A stretch of 64,000 bases of DNA from Aquimarina sediminis (GTDB lineage Bacteria > Bacteroidota > Bacteroidia > Flavobacteriales > Flavobacteriaceae), in the NCBI RefSeq assembly GCF_002895435.1, contig NZ_POYJ01000015.1:86447-150446 (forward strand), written 5' to 3'. The notes beneath the pieces are model-generated. The model saw only the letters and a list, made by a program, of their open reading frames with translations. It searched no databases and had not been told where the DNA came from. Positions 7,526-15,705 of the stretch are shown here, piece after piece. Every line of letters begins with the position of its first letter. Within the stretch, counting starts at the first letter, position 1. The position numbers were made by a program, and so were the translations under genes.

Positions 7526-8668
7526 TTATTTGGGGTCTTTTGAAATATTAATCATATCGATACTTACAACAGTTCTAAAACCAAGATGTTCTAAGGAGGA
7601 GTCTATACTGGTTGCCATACGTGCACTATTGCGATAGCTAGCGCAATAAGTATCACTGCATAAAAAAGAACCTCCTTTGATTACTTTTTCTTGTAGCGTA
7701 GGATTATTCGGGTTAAATGGTTTTGCTGCCCCTTTTGGATTATGAATAACACCTTGTTGTTTTAATTGTTTATAATACTTTACGTTATACCAATCGGTAG
7801 TCCATTCCCAGACATTGCCAGCCATATCATAGAGATGATAAGAATTGGGAGAATAGAAGCCAACAGGAGCTTTATTTTCATAACCATCTGTCAATGTATT
7901 GTAAGTTGGGAATTCTCCTTCCCATGTGTTGGCATACTTATTTAGAATTGTTTGATCATTCCCCCAGAAAAAAATAGTATTTTTTTCGTTTTTCCCTCTG
8001 GATGCATATTCCCATTCAGCTTCTGTAGGTAATCTGCGACCTGCCCAATTGCAGTATGCAATGGCGTCTTCATAAGCAATATGTACTACGGGATAATTAT
8101 CTTTTCCCTCTATTGAACTATCTGGACCTAAAGGGTGTTTCCAGTTTGCTCCTATTTTCCATTGCCACCATTGCGAATAGTCATAAAGATTAGGAACACT
8201 TTCTTTTGTCTTTTTAAAAATTAGAGAGCCAGGCTGTAAAATAGAATCATGTGGTTTAGGAGCGTCATTAGGTAGTTGCTTTTTTATTTCTTCCCAAATC
8301 ACTTCTCGTTCTGCAATGGTTATATAGCCGGTTTTATTTACAAATTTTTTAAATTGCCCATTGGTTACTTCCGTTATATCCATAAAAAAACCATCGACAG
8401 AGACCTGATGCGCAGGTTTCTCGTGTGCCATAATCAAGGTGTCATTTTTTAAAGCACCTTGAGTAAACTCTCCCCCAGGAATCCAAACCATACCATCAGG
8501 GATAGGTGTTCCTTGTGGTAAATCTTTAATAATTACGTAATGCTCTCTTACTAGAGTCTTATGAATAGGTTTTGATTCTTGCTGTTGCTTACAACCAACT
8601 ATTGTTACAAGAAAAAATAGTAATATCAGCTTTCTGCTATACCTTGTAAAAGACCTGTTTTTATGCAT
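7526..8668 (-). CDS. Formylglycine-generating enzyme family lipoprotein with intact catalytic cysteines
   Basis: The protein has 380 residues with an SPII signal (LLFFLVTIVGC, Cys26), so it sits in the envelope. Residues 58-365 form a complete FGE-sulfatase domain: WIPGGEF, DITEVTNGQF, YCNWAGRRLPTEAEWEYA, YDMAGNVWEW, and then KGGSFLCSDTYCASYR. C337 and C342 match the two copper-binding catalytic cysteines of true formylglycine-generating enzymes, which most family members lack. The IDSSLEHLGFR tail also matches FGE. True FGE oxidises a sulfatase active-site Cys to formylglycine. No sulfatase lies in this window, so its client must be elsewhere. A TACATTTG box sits about 50 bases upstream. Confidence 0.9.
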   Translation of the reverse strand: MHKNRSFTRYSRKLILLFFLVTIVGCKQQQESKPIHKTLVREHYVIIKDLPQGTPIPDGMVWIPGGEFTQGALKNDTLIMAHEKPAHQVSVDGFFMDITEVTNGQFKKFVNKTGYITIAEREVIWEEIKKQLPNDAPKPHDSILQPGSLIFKKTKESVPNLYDYSQWWQWKIGANWKHPLGPDSSIEGKDNYPVVHIAYEDAIAYCNWAGRRLPTEAEWEYASRGKNEKNTIFFWGNDQTILNKYANTWEGEFPTYNTLTDGYENKAPVGFYSPNSYHLYDMAGNVWEWTTDWYNVKYYKQLKQQGVIHNPKGAAKPFNPNNPTLQEKVIKGGSFLCSDTYCASYRNSARMATSIDSSLEHLGFRTVVSIDMINISKDPK

Positions 8669-8716
8669 TTTGATGTATGTGTTTTTTTTCTAAACTATTT
8701 GGATGAACCAGATACT

Positions 8717-8724
8717 CAAATGTA
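8717..8724 (-). promoter_or_regulatory. -7 promoter box for the FGE-family gene
   Basis: On the minus strand this reads TACATTTG, matching TAnnTTTG, 49 bases before the ATG at 8668. A -33 TTG at the usual distance is not seen. Confidence 0.4.
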
Positions 8725-9029
8725 ACCTTTTTATATATAGATTTTTAATGAGTTAAACAGACTGATAATTCGATTTTTAAAAATTGAAAAAAAAAGATCT
8801 TACTTCGGTGTTACAACTATTTGGTTTTCATCAATTTGTTGTTTGAGAGTTTTTTTTTGTTTCTATTTTTTGTTTTGCTAATGATGAATTTTATCAAGGC
8901 ATTCTTCAAAACGAGAAAATTTGCTTTTTATCGAGGATTACCCTTTTAATTTGGCGTTTTTTCTATCGATTGAAAATCTGAATGATATTTTTATTATCTA
9001 ATTATTAGGGAGTTATTAAAACATTTGCG
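8725..9029. other. Intergenic region without visible gene
   Basis: AT-rich sequence with T-runs between two divergent genes. No palindrome, RNA gene or coding frame stands out. Confidence 0.45.
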
Positions 9030-9251
9030 ATGAAAAAAGATTTAGATATTTCTGATGTAAGGTTGATTATTCGAAATTTGATCTCATTTATCGTAGTCGA
9101 AGGAAAAGAATATGTGAGTGATGCAAAGAAAAAAGAATATGTGTCTTCATATATACAACTTCTGATAAAAACTATCCACCATATTGATGAACAGGAAGAG
9201 TTATCGATAATAGAGGATATCGCCGATGATATTTCGACATATTTAGAATAA
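9030..9251 (+). CDS. Small hypothetical protein
   Basis: This encodes 73 residues, MKKDLDISDVRLIIRNLISF and on, with an acidic helical C-terminal half (EQEELSIIEDIADDISTYLE). There is no signal peptide or membrane segment and I do not recognise the family. It precedes the pentapeptide-repeat gene by 126 bases in the same direction and might be co-expressed. Codon use is like that of the neighbours. The opposite-strand frame over the same bases is low-complexity and is taken as its shadow. Confidence 0.6.
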   Translation: MKKDLDISDVRLIIRNLISFIVVEGKEYVSDAKKKEYVSSYIQLLIKTIHHIDEQEELSIIEDIADDISTYLE

Positions 9252-9377
9252 AACCTATTGTTTTTTGTTTTCATTTTGATTGAAGAGAGCTTTTTTATTG
9301 CCAAAGGAAGCTTTCTTTTTTTTAAAGTAATAATAACTTTTATATCTTATGCGTTTTAATACCCAAATTATAGCGCA

Positions 9378-10502
9378 GTGAACGAGCAAGACTACATAGA
9401 AAGGCTAAAAACGGAGAATAAGCTTCTTCAGGATAAGCTGGATAAGATTAACAAAGGAAAACAGAAAAAAAGAAAGTTTAAGTGGTGGCTCTTAAAAAAA
9501 TCGGGAACTCCTATTTTTGGTAATCGACTTAAGAATAGCATAAAAAGTGCTATTAGTGAGTATAAAGAGTATAAAACTGTTTCTGTAGATACTGTTTCTG
9601 ATGTGTCGTCTAATGTAATATGGCGAGTTACAAGAATTGGGTTGTTTGCATTTTTATTTGCCGTAGTTCCTTCGTTGGTATTGATTTTTCAGACCAAACT
9701 ATTACTAAACCAAAACGAATTAATCACCAGTCAGAATAATTTGGTAGAAGCTGATAGGAGATCATCTTTGGTGTTTGTGATGGGAGATGTTTTGGCAGAT
9801 TTGAACGAAGAGCTGAAATACAAGGGTTCTGGTAGCCGTAATATAAGTAAGACCTTAGAAGCAAGAATTATAAGTCTTTGCATGTCTATGAAACCATATA
9901 GATATATTGATAATGGTGTGTTAATTGATAGACCGATTAGCCCTGAGCGTGGACAGTTGTTGTTTACACTCCTAAAAAGTGATTTGGGGTCGGTATCATC
10001 GCAGGATATTTTGAACTCTGCTGAATTTAAGTATACAAACCTTAGAAATGTTAATATTGGGAGAGGAATAAATCTTAAATATGCAAGGTTGGATTATTCG
10101 GATTTAACTGGAGCTCAAATGCCTGCTGCTAATCTCGAAAGAAGCGAGCTTAAAGAGACATTAATGAGTGGAATAAATTTATCTGATTCAAATTTAAAAA
10201 GAGCACGTCTAAATAATGCTGATTTAACTAGAGCAGAACTGTTAAGTGTCGATTTTACAAATACAAACTTGTTTGGGGTTGATTTTACTGGAGCCGATCT
10301 TTCTGGAGCTATATTATGGGGTGCAAAGCTGGAAAATGCAAATTTAACAGATGTAGTATTAGACAATGCCATTGTGGATAGGCAAGATTGGATAGCCTAT
10401 GTGTCAGATACTCTAGATCTTAAGGGATCAGGAGAGATAGAAAGCCAGTATAGGATTAAAAAACAGGGAAAACAACAGTTTATCCTTGTTCCTAGAAAGT
10501 AG
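9378..10502 (+). CDS. Membrane-anchored pentapeptide-repeat protein
   Basis: The protein has 374 residues from a GTG start at 9378. Residues 1-30 are a charged helix (ERLKTENKLLQDKLDKINKG). A membrane segment follows at about 91-112 (IGLFAFLFAVVPSLVLIF). Residues 220-335 hold about 22 pentapeptide repeats of the A(D/N)Lxx type (LKRARLNNADLTRAELLSVD, FTGADLSGAILWGAKLENAN). These repeats fold as a right-handed square beta-helix and serve as rigid binding surfaces. The helix would lie beyond the single membrane pass, with a roughly 100-residue linker domain between. The function is unknown. The stop is only two bases from the convergent neighbour. Confidence 0.85.
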   Translation: MNEQDYIERLKTENKLLQDKLDKINKGKQKKRKFKWWLLKKSGTPIFGNRLKNSIKSAISEYKEYKTVSVDTVSDVSSNVIWRVTRIGLFAFLFAVVPSLVLIFQTKLLLNQNELITSQNNLVEADRRSSLVFVMGDVLADLNEELKYKGSGSRNISKTLEARIISLCMSMKPYRYIDNGVLIDRPISPERGQLLFTLLKSDLGSVSSQDILNSAEFKYTNLRNVNIGRGINLKYARLDYSDLTGAQMPAANLERSELKETLMSGINLSDSNLKRARLNNADLTRAELLSVDFTNTNLFGVDFTGADLSGAILWGAKLENANLTDVVLDNAIVDRQDWIAYVSDTLDLKGSGEIESQYRIKKQGKQQFILVPRK

Positions 10503-10504
10503 CA

Positions 10505-10939
10505 CTATTTGTTGTTAGAAAAGATAGAATTATGAGTTTTTTTAACTAGCCAGTTTCCAGCAGGAAAATACAAGGCGAAGAACAAAGCCATTCCTAAACT
10601 GAAGTTTTGAGGGTTAAAGAATTTGTCGAGGATATTCGCAGGGTATGCATAAGAGGTCTGCAACCAGTATCCAAAGAATTCTAATATTCCCATTGCTACT
10701 AAGCCATAAGCATATTGATTAAAAAAACTATATTCTTTCAATAGAATAGAAATAGGAACCATATATAAGATATAACAGGTAATTACTTGCCACCAGTGGG
10801 TAAATCTGGCGATTTCCATTTCGGCTCCAAACCAATTCATTCCTAATCCCCAAATAAAATAAATGACAGCATAAGTCAAAATTAATGTACTGGGAGTTTT
10901 TTTTAGCGTATCTAGATTTTTGAGTACTATATTCTTCAT
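10505..10939 (-). CDS. Four-pass integral membrane protein, function unknown
   Basis: This 144-residue protein has four hydrophobic segments, at about residues 18-37 (LILTYAVIYFIWGLGMNWFG), 48-66, 75-95 and 113-132 (GMALFFALYFPAGNW). Short charged ends point to an inner-membrane protein. It resembles small uncharacterised membrane proteins common in Flavobacteriaceae, but I cannot assign a named family. It is convergent with the pentapeptide-repeat gene, with two bases between the stops. Confidence 0.7.
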   Translation of the reverse strand: MKNIVLKNLDTLKKTPSTLILTYAVIYFIWGLGMNWFGAEMEIARFTHWWQVITCYILYMVPISILLKEYSFFNQYAYGLVAMGILEFFGYWLQTSYAYPANILDKFFNPQNFSLGMALFFALYFPAGNWLVKKTHNSIFSNNK

Positions 10940-11095
10940 TAGTTTTGATGTGTTTACTGGTTTTCTGGATAAAGATAAATTATATAATATAGGGGGGTAG
11001 TATTTTTGAATTTGATTATTAGTATTATTGATGATTAATAGAACAGGTGTCTTTTAGTCTATAGAATAATAATAACTTTACAAAAAAAAGATTAT

Positions 11096-11668
11096 ATGAG
11101 TATGGATGATATAAATGAAGTGATTAGAAATAGAAGGTCTGTTTTTCCTGTTCAATACAATGAGAAAGCCGTTTCTAAAGCATTTATAAAAACACTATTA
11201 GAAAATGCTAATCATGCCCCAACACATAGATTAACTCAACCATGGCGGTTTAAGGTATTACAAGGTGATGCAAAGGATCGATTAGGGGTGTTTTTATCAG
11301 ATACATATACTGACATTACGGTCAATGAGGACTTCTCACCTTTTAAACATAAAAAGATTAAAGGTAAATGTACATCCGCAAGTGCAATCATAATTATTTG
11401 CATGCAAAGGGATCCCAAGGAACGTATACCTGAGTGGGAAGAGGTAGCATCTACTGCTATGGCGGTACAAAATATGTGGCTAACCTGTACTGCTAATGAT
11501 ATAGGTTGTTACTGGAGTAGTCCCAAATTAATCGAGTACATGGGAGATTTTTTTGATTTTGAAGAGGGAGAGCGGTGCTTGGGGATATTTTATCTGGGTA
11601 ACTACGATAAAGTGGAAGAAAGAGTTTCAAAACGGGATCCCATAGAGGATAAGGTGCAATGGTTATAA
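11096..11668 (+). CDS. Nitroreductase family protein
   Basis: The 190 residues start MSMDDINEVIRNRRSVFPVQY; the IxxRRSxR-type opening binds FMN phosphate. HAPTHRLTQPWRFKVL is the usual second FMN contact, and GCYWSSPKLIEYMGDFF followed by LGIFYLGNYD is the C-terminal signature. The length fits the compact YdjA-like group. It should be a cytosolic FMN-dependent NAD(P)H oxidoreductase acting on nitro compounds, quinones or enones; the natural substrate cannot be told. It is a single-gene unit ending at a strong bidirectional terminator. Confidence 0.9.
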   Translation: MSMDDINEVIRNRRSVFPVQYNEKAVSKAFIKTLLENANHAPTHRLTQPWRFKVLQGDAKDRLGVFLSDTYTDITVNEDFSPFKHKKIKGKCTSASAIIIICMQRDPKERIPEWEEVASTAMAVQNMWLTCTANDIGCYWSSPKLIEYMGDFFDFEEGERCLGIFYLGNYDKVEERVSKRDPIEDKVQWL

Positions 11669-11673
11669 TAAAA

Positions 11674-11700
11674 AAAACCATCCGTATAGCGGATGGTTTT
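11674..11700. terminator. Bidirectional terminator
   Basis: AAAACCATCCG (11674-11684) and CGGATGGTTTT (11690-11700) form a perfect 11-bp stem with a 5-nt loop. A and T runs on both sides allow it to end both the nitroreductase and the convergent lipoprotein gene. Confidence 0.9.
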
Positions 11701-11725
11701 CTTATTGTATTTTAAAATAAAAAGA

Positions 11726-12166
11726 CTATTGTGCAGTCATTTTCTGAGCAAGTGCTGCCATCTTCTCAGAGCTAGCAGTCATGTAATCAGTCCATTTTTT
11801 AGCATCTTCACCAGTTAATTCACCAGCAATCTCAGAAGCTTCTTTACCTAATTCAGATCCTTTAGTTGCAAGTCCAGCAAATGCAGTCATGTCTTTGCTC
11901 TCTACGATTTTTGTATACTCAGCGATGTAAGCTTCATATTTGTTAACGTATGCTTGTACTTTTTCATTACTAAAGTTAGGAACACCTTCTACAGCAGTTT
12001 CTACTGTTTCAGCTACTTCTTCAACAACTTCTTTTGCTTTATCTGCAGTTTCTTCAACAACTTCTTCTGCAGTTTCTGCAGCTTCTTTTGTTTTGTCTGC
12101 AGCATCTTTACAAGAGATTACTGATACAAACACTAGAGCTAAAGCTCCTAAAAAAAATTTTTTCAT
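11726..12166 (-). CDS. Alanine/glutamate-rich helical lipoprotein
   Basis: The protein has 146 residues with an SPII signal MKKFFLGALALVFVSVISC (Cys19). A low-complexity helix follows, built of repeats of the A-x-x-A/E type (KEAAETAEEVVEETADKAKE), about residues 25-65. A small helical domain completes it (NFSNEKVQAYVNKYEAYIAE). It should be anchored in the outer or inner membrane facing the periplasm. The helix resembles YtxH-like or LEA-like stress proteins, which is only similarity of composition. The gene has its own -7 box and shares a terminator with the nitroreductase. Confidence 0.8.
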   Translation of the reverse strand: MKKFFLGALALVFVSVISCKDAADKTKEAAETAEEVVEETADKAKEVVEEVAETVETAVEGVPNFSNEKVQAYVNKYEAYIAEYTKIVESKDMTAFAGLATKGSELGKEASEIAGELTGEDAKKWTDYMTASSEKMAALAQKMTAQ

Positions 12167-12202
12167 AATAAATAGATATAGTTAATTTTGGTTACTTAAC
12201 GC

Positions 12203-12210
12203 CAAATCTA
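12203..12210 (-). promoter_or_regulatory. -7 promoter box for the helical lipoprotein gene
   Basis: The minus strand reads TAGATTTG, matching TAnnTTTG, 37 bases upstream of the ATG at 12166. The -33 element is weak. Confidence 0.5.
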
Positions 12211-12353
12211 ATACTTTATTTTATGTATTCGAAATTTAAAACGGGTAAAAAATACACACTAGTTTTAATTAACTAAACTATAAATAGATATATCGTGCTT
12301 TAATGAGAATAAAATAGATGATTTAGGCAGAAAAACACCAGATTGTGCTGGGT

Positions 12354-13130
12354 TTACGGTATATTGTTTTTTTCGGTAAGATATTTCCAGTATCGTTGAG
12401 GTAGATGTTGTTTATGTAATTTATTGTTTTTTCGAGATTTTATATTAACATTATCGTAATATGTCACCCATAGTTTTTGAAACTCTTTTTCTCCATGTGC
12501 TAAGAATTCTGGTGCAATTTTAGATTTATTTTTGTGAAAATCCTCTATAATAATGGTTTTTACAACTTTTAGGTCATAATAAATACCGTAATCTCTTTTT
12601 AAATCATAAATAATCCATTGTTGATCGGCATAGCGATCTTTAAAATGAGGAATGAGAAGAGGTAAAACATTAAAATCTGGCTCTACTGTTGCTGTGTAGA
12701 TATGATCGCTAGTTAGTTGAAAACGCACAAATGCTTCCATTCTGTGTTTTTCTCTTCTTACCATTTTGGCAACCTGACTAATTTTGAGAATGTCTTTGTT
12801 ACTATAATCAATTGCTATATTGTGCTCTTTTGCAAATACATTTTTCATATAACTCAGTAGTGTGTTCTCTACTCCTTTAATCTCACTTAAAAAAACTTTA
12901 AAAAAATCTCGTTGTTCATATGGTGTTGTCTTTGATTTAAAACCTTTCCAAACTCTATTTGCTTTACTTTTTTCAGTAATAACATTTTCGGTTATAGTAA
13001 AAAGTTGATTGTTGATTTCTGATTCTTTTCTAATATTGGGATCTGATATTTTTTGATCATATATCATAAAAACACAGCATAAAAAACCATCAAAACTGCC
13101 ATCATATATTACTATTGTTTGAGGGTTCAT
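12354..13130 (-). CDS. Probable DNA metabolism protein (TIGR03915 family)
   Basis: The 258 residues open MNPQTIVIYDGSFDGFLCCV, the usual start of the TIGR03915 family of probable DNA metabolism proteins. This family is almost always encoded beside a radical SAM protein of the TIGR03916 family, as here (13-base gap). The middle holds KMVRREKHRMEAFVRFQLT and a WIIYDLKRDYGIYYD strand. In some organisms it is fused to a uracil-DNA glycosylase domain; at 258 residues, ending RYWKYLTEKNN, no such fusion is present. Its biochemical function is unproven. It is the last gene of an apparent three-gene operon facing an S24 repressor. Confidence 0.85.
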   Translation of the reverse strand: MNPQTIVIYDGSFDGFLCCVFMIYDQKISDPNIRKESEINNQLFTITENVITEKSKANRVWKGFKSKTTPYEQRDFFKVFLSEIKGVENTLLSYMKNVFAKEHNIAIDYSNKDILKISQVAKMVRREKHRMEAFVRFQLTSDHIYTATVEPDFNVLPLLIPHFKDRYADQQWIIYDLKRDYGIYYDLKVVKTIIIEDFHKNKSKIAPEFLAHGEKEFQKLWVTYYDNVNIKSRKNNKLHKQHLPQRYWKYLTEKNNIP

Positions 13131-13143
13131 ACACGTCCGGTTT

Positions 13144-14406
13144 TTAAGAAAAAAGGCTTAATTGTTGGTTAAAATACTTGTTATACTTGCTTTGGGATTC
13201 TTTTAGTATTTTATTTTTTAAGATATGTGGTTGGAGTTCTTTTTTTATAAAATCTTTAGAATCGCATGTAATAAAATATTGAGCTCTGTTCAAGGCAATA
13301 CCAATTGCTTTAAGATGAGTCCAGTTAAGTTTTCTGAATTTTCGGGCCTGAAGTATTTTAGATACAGATTGCATGCCAATACCTGGTACTCTTGCTAACA
13401 TTTGTTTGCTTGCTGTATTAATATCAATTGGGAACAAATCCTGATTGCGCAATGCCCAACTTAATTTTGGATCTATATCCAGATCTAGATTTTGGTGCGA
13501 GTCATTAAGTATTTCGTGAATAGAAAATCCATAAAAACGTAATAACCAATCTGTTTGATAAAGCCGGTTTTCTCTTAAGATAGGAACTTCTGTTTCTAAA
13601 GAGGGTAGTCTTATGTCTTCTAAAACCGGGATGTATCCTGAGTAGTACACTCTACGCATATTAAACTCTTTATAATAATAAGTGGCAGAGTACATAATGT
13701 CTCTGTCACTTTCTCCAGTAGCTCCAATAATCATTTGAGTGCTTTGTCCAGCAGGAGCATATCTTGGAGTGCTTTTAATGATTTTTTTTTCAGCGTTATA
13801 TTGAATGATTTCATTTTTCACCTTTTTCATAGGTTTAATAAAATCGTCATGTTTTTTATCTGGAGCTAAAAGCCTTAGTCCTGATTTGGTTGGTATTTCA
13901 ATATTAACACTTAATCGATCCGCATATAATCCTGCTTCACGCATTAGTTCATCACTTGCTCCAGGAATAGATTTGAGGTGGATATATCCATTGAAATTTT
14001 CCTCTAAACGTAATTTTTTAGCAACAGAAACTAAGCGTTCCATTGTATAATCAGGGGTTTTGAATATTCCTGAGCTTAAAAAAAGCCCTTCGATATAATT
14101 TCTTCTATAAAAATTAATAGTTAGATCTACTACTTCCTGAATCTTAAATGCAGCTCTTTTAGTATCATTACTTTTTCTTGTTATGCAATATGCACAATCA
14201 TAAATGCAGTGGTTAGTGAGTAGAATTTTTAATAATGAAACACATCTGCCATCTTCTGTATAACTATGGCAAATCCCAAAACCTGTATTGTTTCCTAAAC
14301 CTTTTTGAGAATTAGCTCTTTTGCCACCACTACTTGCACATGAAACATCATATTTTGCAGCATCGGCCAGAATTGATAGTTTCTCACGTATTCTTTCAAA
14401 CGACAT
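13144..14406 (-). CDS. Putative DNA modification/repair radical SAM protein (TIGR03916 family)
   Basis: The protein has 420 residues. C67-x3-C71-x2-C74 (CIYDCAYC) is the radical SAM 4Fe-4S motif. Extra cysteines at 23, 46 and 55 precede it. A helix-hairpin-helix region near residues 330-395 (INTASKQMLARVPGIGMQSV) suggests DNA binding. The layout matches the TIGR03916 family, predicted to repair or modify DNA with a SAM radical, somewhat like spore photoproduct lyase. The reaction has not been shown. Its start overlaps the stop of the upstream nuclease-like gene by 11 bases, so both are on one transcript with the TIGR03915 gene. Confidence 0.9.
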   Translation of the reverse strand: MSFERIREKLSILADAAKYDVSCASSGGKRANSQKGLGNNTGFGICHSYTEDGRCVSLLKILLTNHCIYDCAYCITRKSNDTKRAAFKIQEVVDLTINFYRRNYIEGLFLSSGIFKTPDYTMERLVSVAKKLRLEENFNGYIHLKSIPGASDELMREAGLYADRLSVNIEIPTKSGLRLLAPDKKHDDFIKPMKKVKNEIIQYNAEKKIIKSTPRYAPAGQSTQMIIGATGESDRDIMYSATYYYKEFNMRRVYYSGYIPVLEDIRLPSLETEVPILRENRLYQTDWLLRFYGFSIHEILNDSHQNLDLDIDPKLSWALRNQDLFPIDINTASKQMLARVPGIGMQSVSKILQARKFRKLNWTHLKAIGIALNRAQYFITCDSKDFIKKELQPHILKNKILKESQSKYNKYFNQQLSLFS

Positions 14407-14767
14407 AAATATTTTCTGTAGTCGTTTTTATTGTTCTCGTTATTTCTTCGATATCGGTAAGAATCTGGTAATCCGTGAATTTAAGAACCGTAATTCCTAA
14501 AGATGAAATAAATAATTTCTTGGGAGCATCCAAGTTATAAACATCTGAAAATTCGTGAGCATAACCATCAATTTCTATTGCGACTTTTGAATGAGGGCTG
14601 TAAAAATCGAATTTATAATTTTTTATTACTTGATTTTTGATGAAGAAAAACCCTTTTTCCTTAAGTTTTTGCTGAAGTTTATCAATAGCAGTAATTGAGT
14701 TGTCTAATGAATGCCTGATAATCTTTTCAGACACTTTTTGATACAATGGAATAGTTTGTGAAGACAT
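14396..14767 (-). CDS. DUF559/Vsr-like PD-(D/E)xK nuclease-fold protein
   Basis: This 123-residue protein has the core NYKFDFYSPHSKVAIEIDGY, giving Asp54, Glu65 and Asp67 in the order of a PD-(D/E)xK or Vsr-like active site. It continues through LGITVLKFTDYQILTDIEEI, typical of DUF559. Such proteins are small endonucleases or their relatives. It is the first gene of the operon with the radical SAM and TIGR03915 genes. Its promoter lies within the palindromic operator region shared with the divergent S24 repressor, suggesting a repair nuclease induced by damage. Activity is inference from fold and context. Confidence 0.8.
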   Translation of the reverse strand: MSSQTIPLYQKVSEKIIRHSLDNSITAIDKLQQKLKEKGFFFIKNQVIKNYKFDFYSPHSKVAIEIDGYAHEFSDVYNLDAPKKLFISSLGITVLKFTDYQILTDIEEITRTIKTTTENIYVV

Positions 14768-14791
14768 AATAAGATCCTTTTGGTTGTAATT

Positions 14792-14820
14792 TTTCCAAAT
14801 TTATGGAAAATTTCCATAAA
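14792..14820. promoter_or_regulatory. Operator 1: overlapping palindromes upstream of the repair operon
   Basis: TTATGGAAAATTTCCATAA (14802-14820) is a perfect inverted repeat with 9-bp arms. A further half-site TTTTCCA (14792-14798) pairs with TGGAAAA (14805-14811). The TGGAA/TTCCA half-site recurs in operator 2 next to the repressor promoter. Position over the minus-strand -7 box implies repression of the repair operon. Confidence 0.75.
14797..14804 (-). promoter_or_regulatory. -7 promoter box of the repair operon
   Basis: The minus strand reads TAAATTTG, matching TAnnTTTG, 30 bases before the ATG at 14767. It overlaps the first operator, so a bound repressor would cover it. The base triplet at -33 reads TTA in place of TTG. 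Confidence 0.65.
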
Positions 14821-14844
14821 TATTAAAATAAAAATATGTTAAAA

Positions 14845-14859
14845 TTGGAAATATTCCAA
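14845..14859. promoter_or_regulatory. Operator 2: palindrome over the repressor promoter
   Basis: TTGGAAATATTCCAA has 6-bp arms TTGGAA/TTCCAA around ATA, sharing the half-site of operator 1. Its first three bases are the -33 TTG of the repressor promoter, so binding would block RNA polymerase and give autoregulation. Confidence 0.75.
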
Positions 14860-14874
14860 AATCTTGTATCTTTG
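14845..14874 (+). promoter_or_regulatory. Consensus Bacteroidota promoter of the S24 repressor gene
   Basis: TTG at 14845-14847, exactly 19 bases, then TATCTTTG at 14867-14874 fits the TTG-N19-TAnnTTTG consensus. The ATG follows at 14938, giving a leader of roughly 55 bases. Confidence 0.75.
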
Positions 14875-14937
14875 TTACTGATTATCCTAATTTATGATAG
14901 TGCTTGCGTATGATAATAATATTAAAATTTTGATTTT

Positions 14938-15705
14938 ATGGATAGTTCAACCAACCAAACCATAAAGCGTTTTAAACAAATTCGCGAAGAGAACCATTAT
15001 ACCCAATCTGATTTTGCCAAGGTTTTACAGATTAAAAATTCTACAGCTGATATCGAGCGTGGTAAAACGAAGATTTCGGGAAAAGTCGTAGCCAGATTAC
15101 TACAAGAGTTTAGTATTAATCCATTGTGGTTATTTGGAGAAAGTGCCCAGAAAAAAATACAATTGCACCTTGGTGATGTATCGCCAAAAGTAGTTACCAT
15201 AGATTCTCAAAATAATGAGAATATTGTATTGGTAAATGTAAAGGCTGCAGCTGGGTATCCACATAATGTGCAGGATTTAGATTGGTATCAACAATTACCT
15301 GCGTTTGATATTCCTTTACCAGAGTACAGAAATGCTACATATCGTGGTTTTCAGGTAGAAGGGGATAGTATGCTGCCTTTGCTCGAACCTAAAGAATGGG
15401 TGATTGGAAAAGCTGTAAATAACCTATCTGAAGTAAGTAATAATACCATTTGCGTAATTGTCTTGGATGATAGTGTTGTGGTAAAGAAGATAAGAAAAAA
15501 TGAAGATGTATCTGTGATTACATTAATTTCTTTAAATTCTGAATATTTACCGTATACCATTAATACGCATCAAATTGTAGAATTGTGGGAGGTGAATAGC
15601 AAATTAACTTTTAATATTGACGCTAATTCTGATATGACCAGCATGAAGCAATTGCAGGAAGCCATGATGGTTTTAACTTCTGAGGTACGAAATTTAAAAA
15701 GTTAA
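14938..15705 (+). CDS. S24 (LexA-like) autoproteolytic transcriptional repressor
   Basis: The protein has 255 residues. An XRE-type helix-turn-helix fills about residues 9-66 (RFKQIREENHYTQSDFAKVL). A peptidase S24 domain follows at about 97-215: Ser144 in VEGDSMLPLL and Lys183 in VVVKKI form the Ser-Lys dyad. Ala105-Gly106 in KAAAGYP is in the place of the LexA/CI cleavage bond. A short helical tail follows. Such repressors cut themselves when activated, usually by RecA on damaged DNA, and release their operons. It is divergent from a repair-type operon, with palindromes at both promoters. The stop overlaps the convergent neighbour by four bases. Confidence 0.9.
   Translation: MDSSTNQTIKRFKQIREENHYTQSDFAKVLQIKNSTADIERGKTKISGKVVARLLQEFSINPLWLFGESAQKKIQLHLGDVSPKVVTIDSQNNENIVLVNVKAAAGYPHNVQDLDWYQQLPAFDIPLPEYRNATYRGFQVEGDSMLPLLEPKEWVIGKAVNNLSEVSNNTICVIVLDDSVVVKKIRKNEDVSVITLISLNSEYLPYTINTHQIVELWEVNSKLTFNIDANSDMTSMKQLQEAMMVLTSEVRNLKS

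Noticed and set aside
9005..9304. 99-codon frame on the minus strand
   Set aside because: Low-complexity and Ser-rich; it covers the 9030-9251 plus-strand gene and looks like its shadow.
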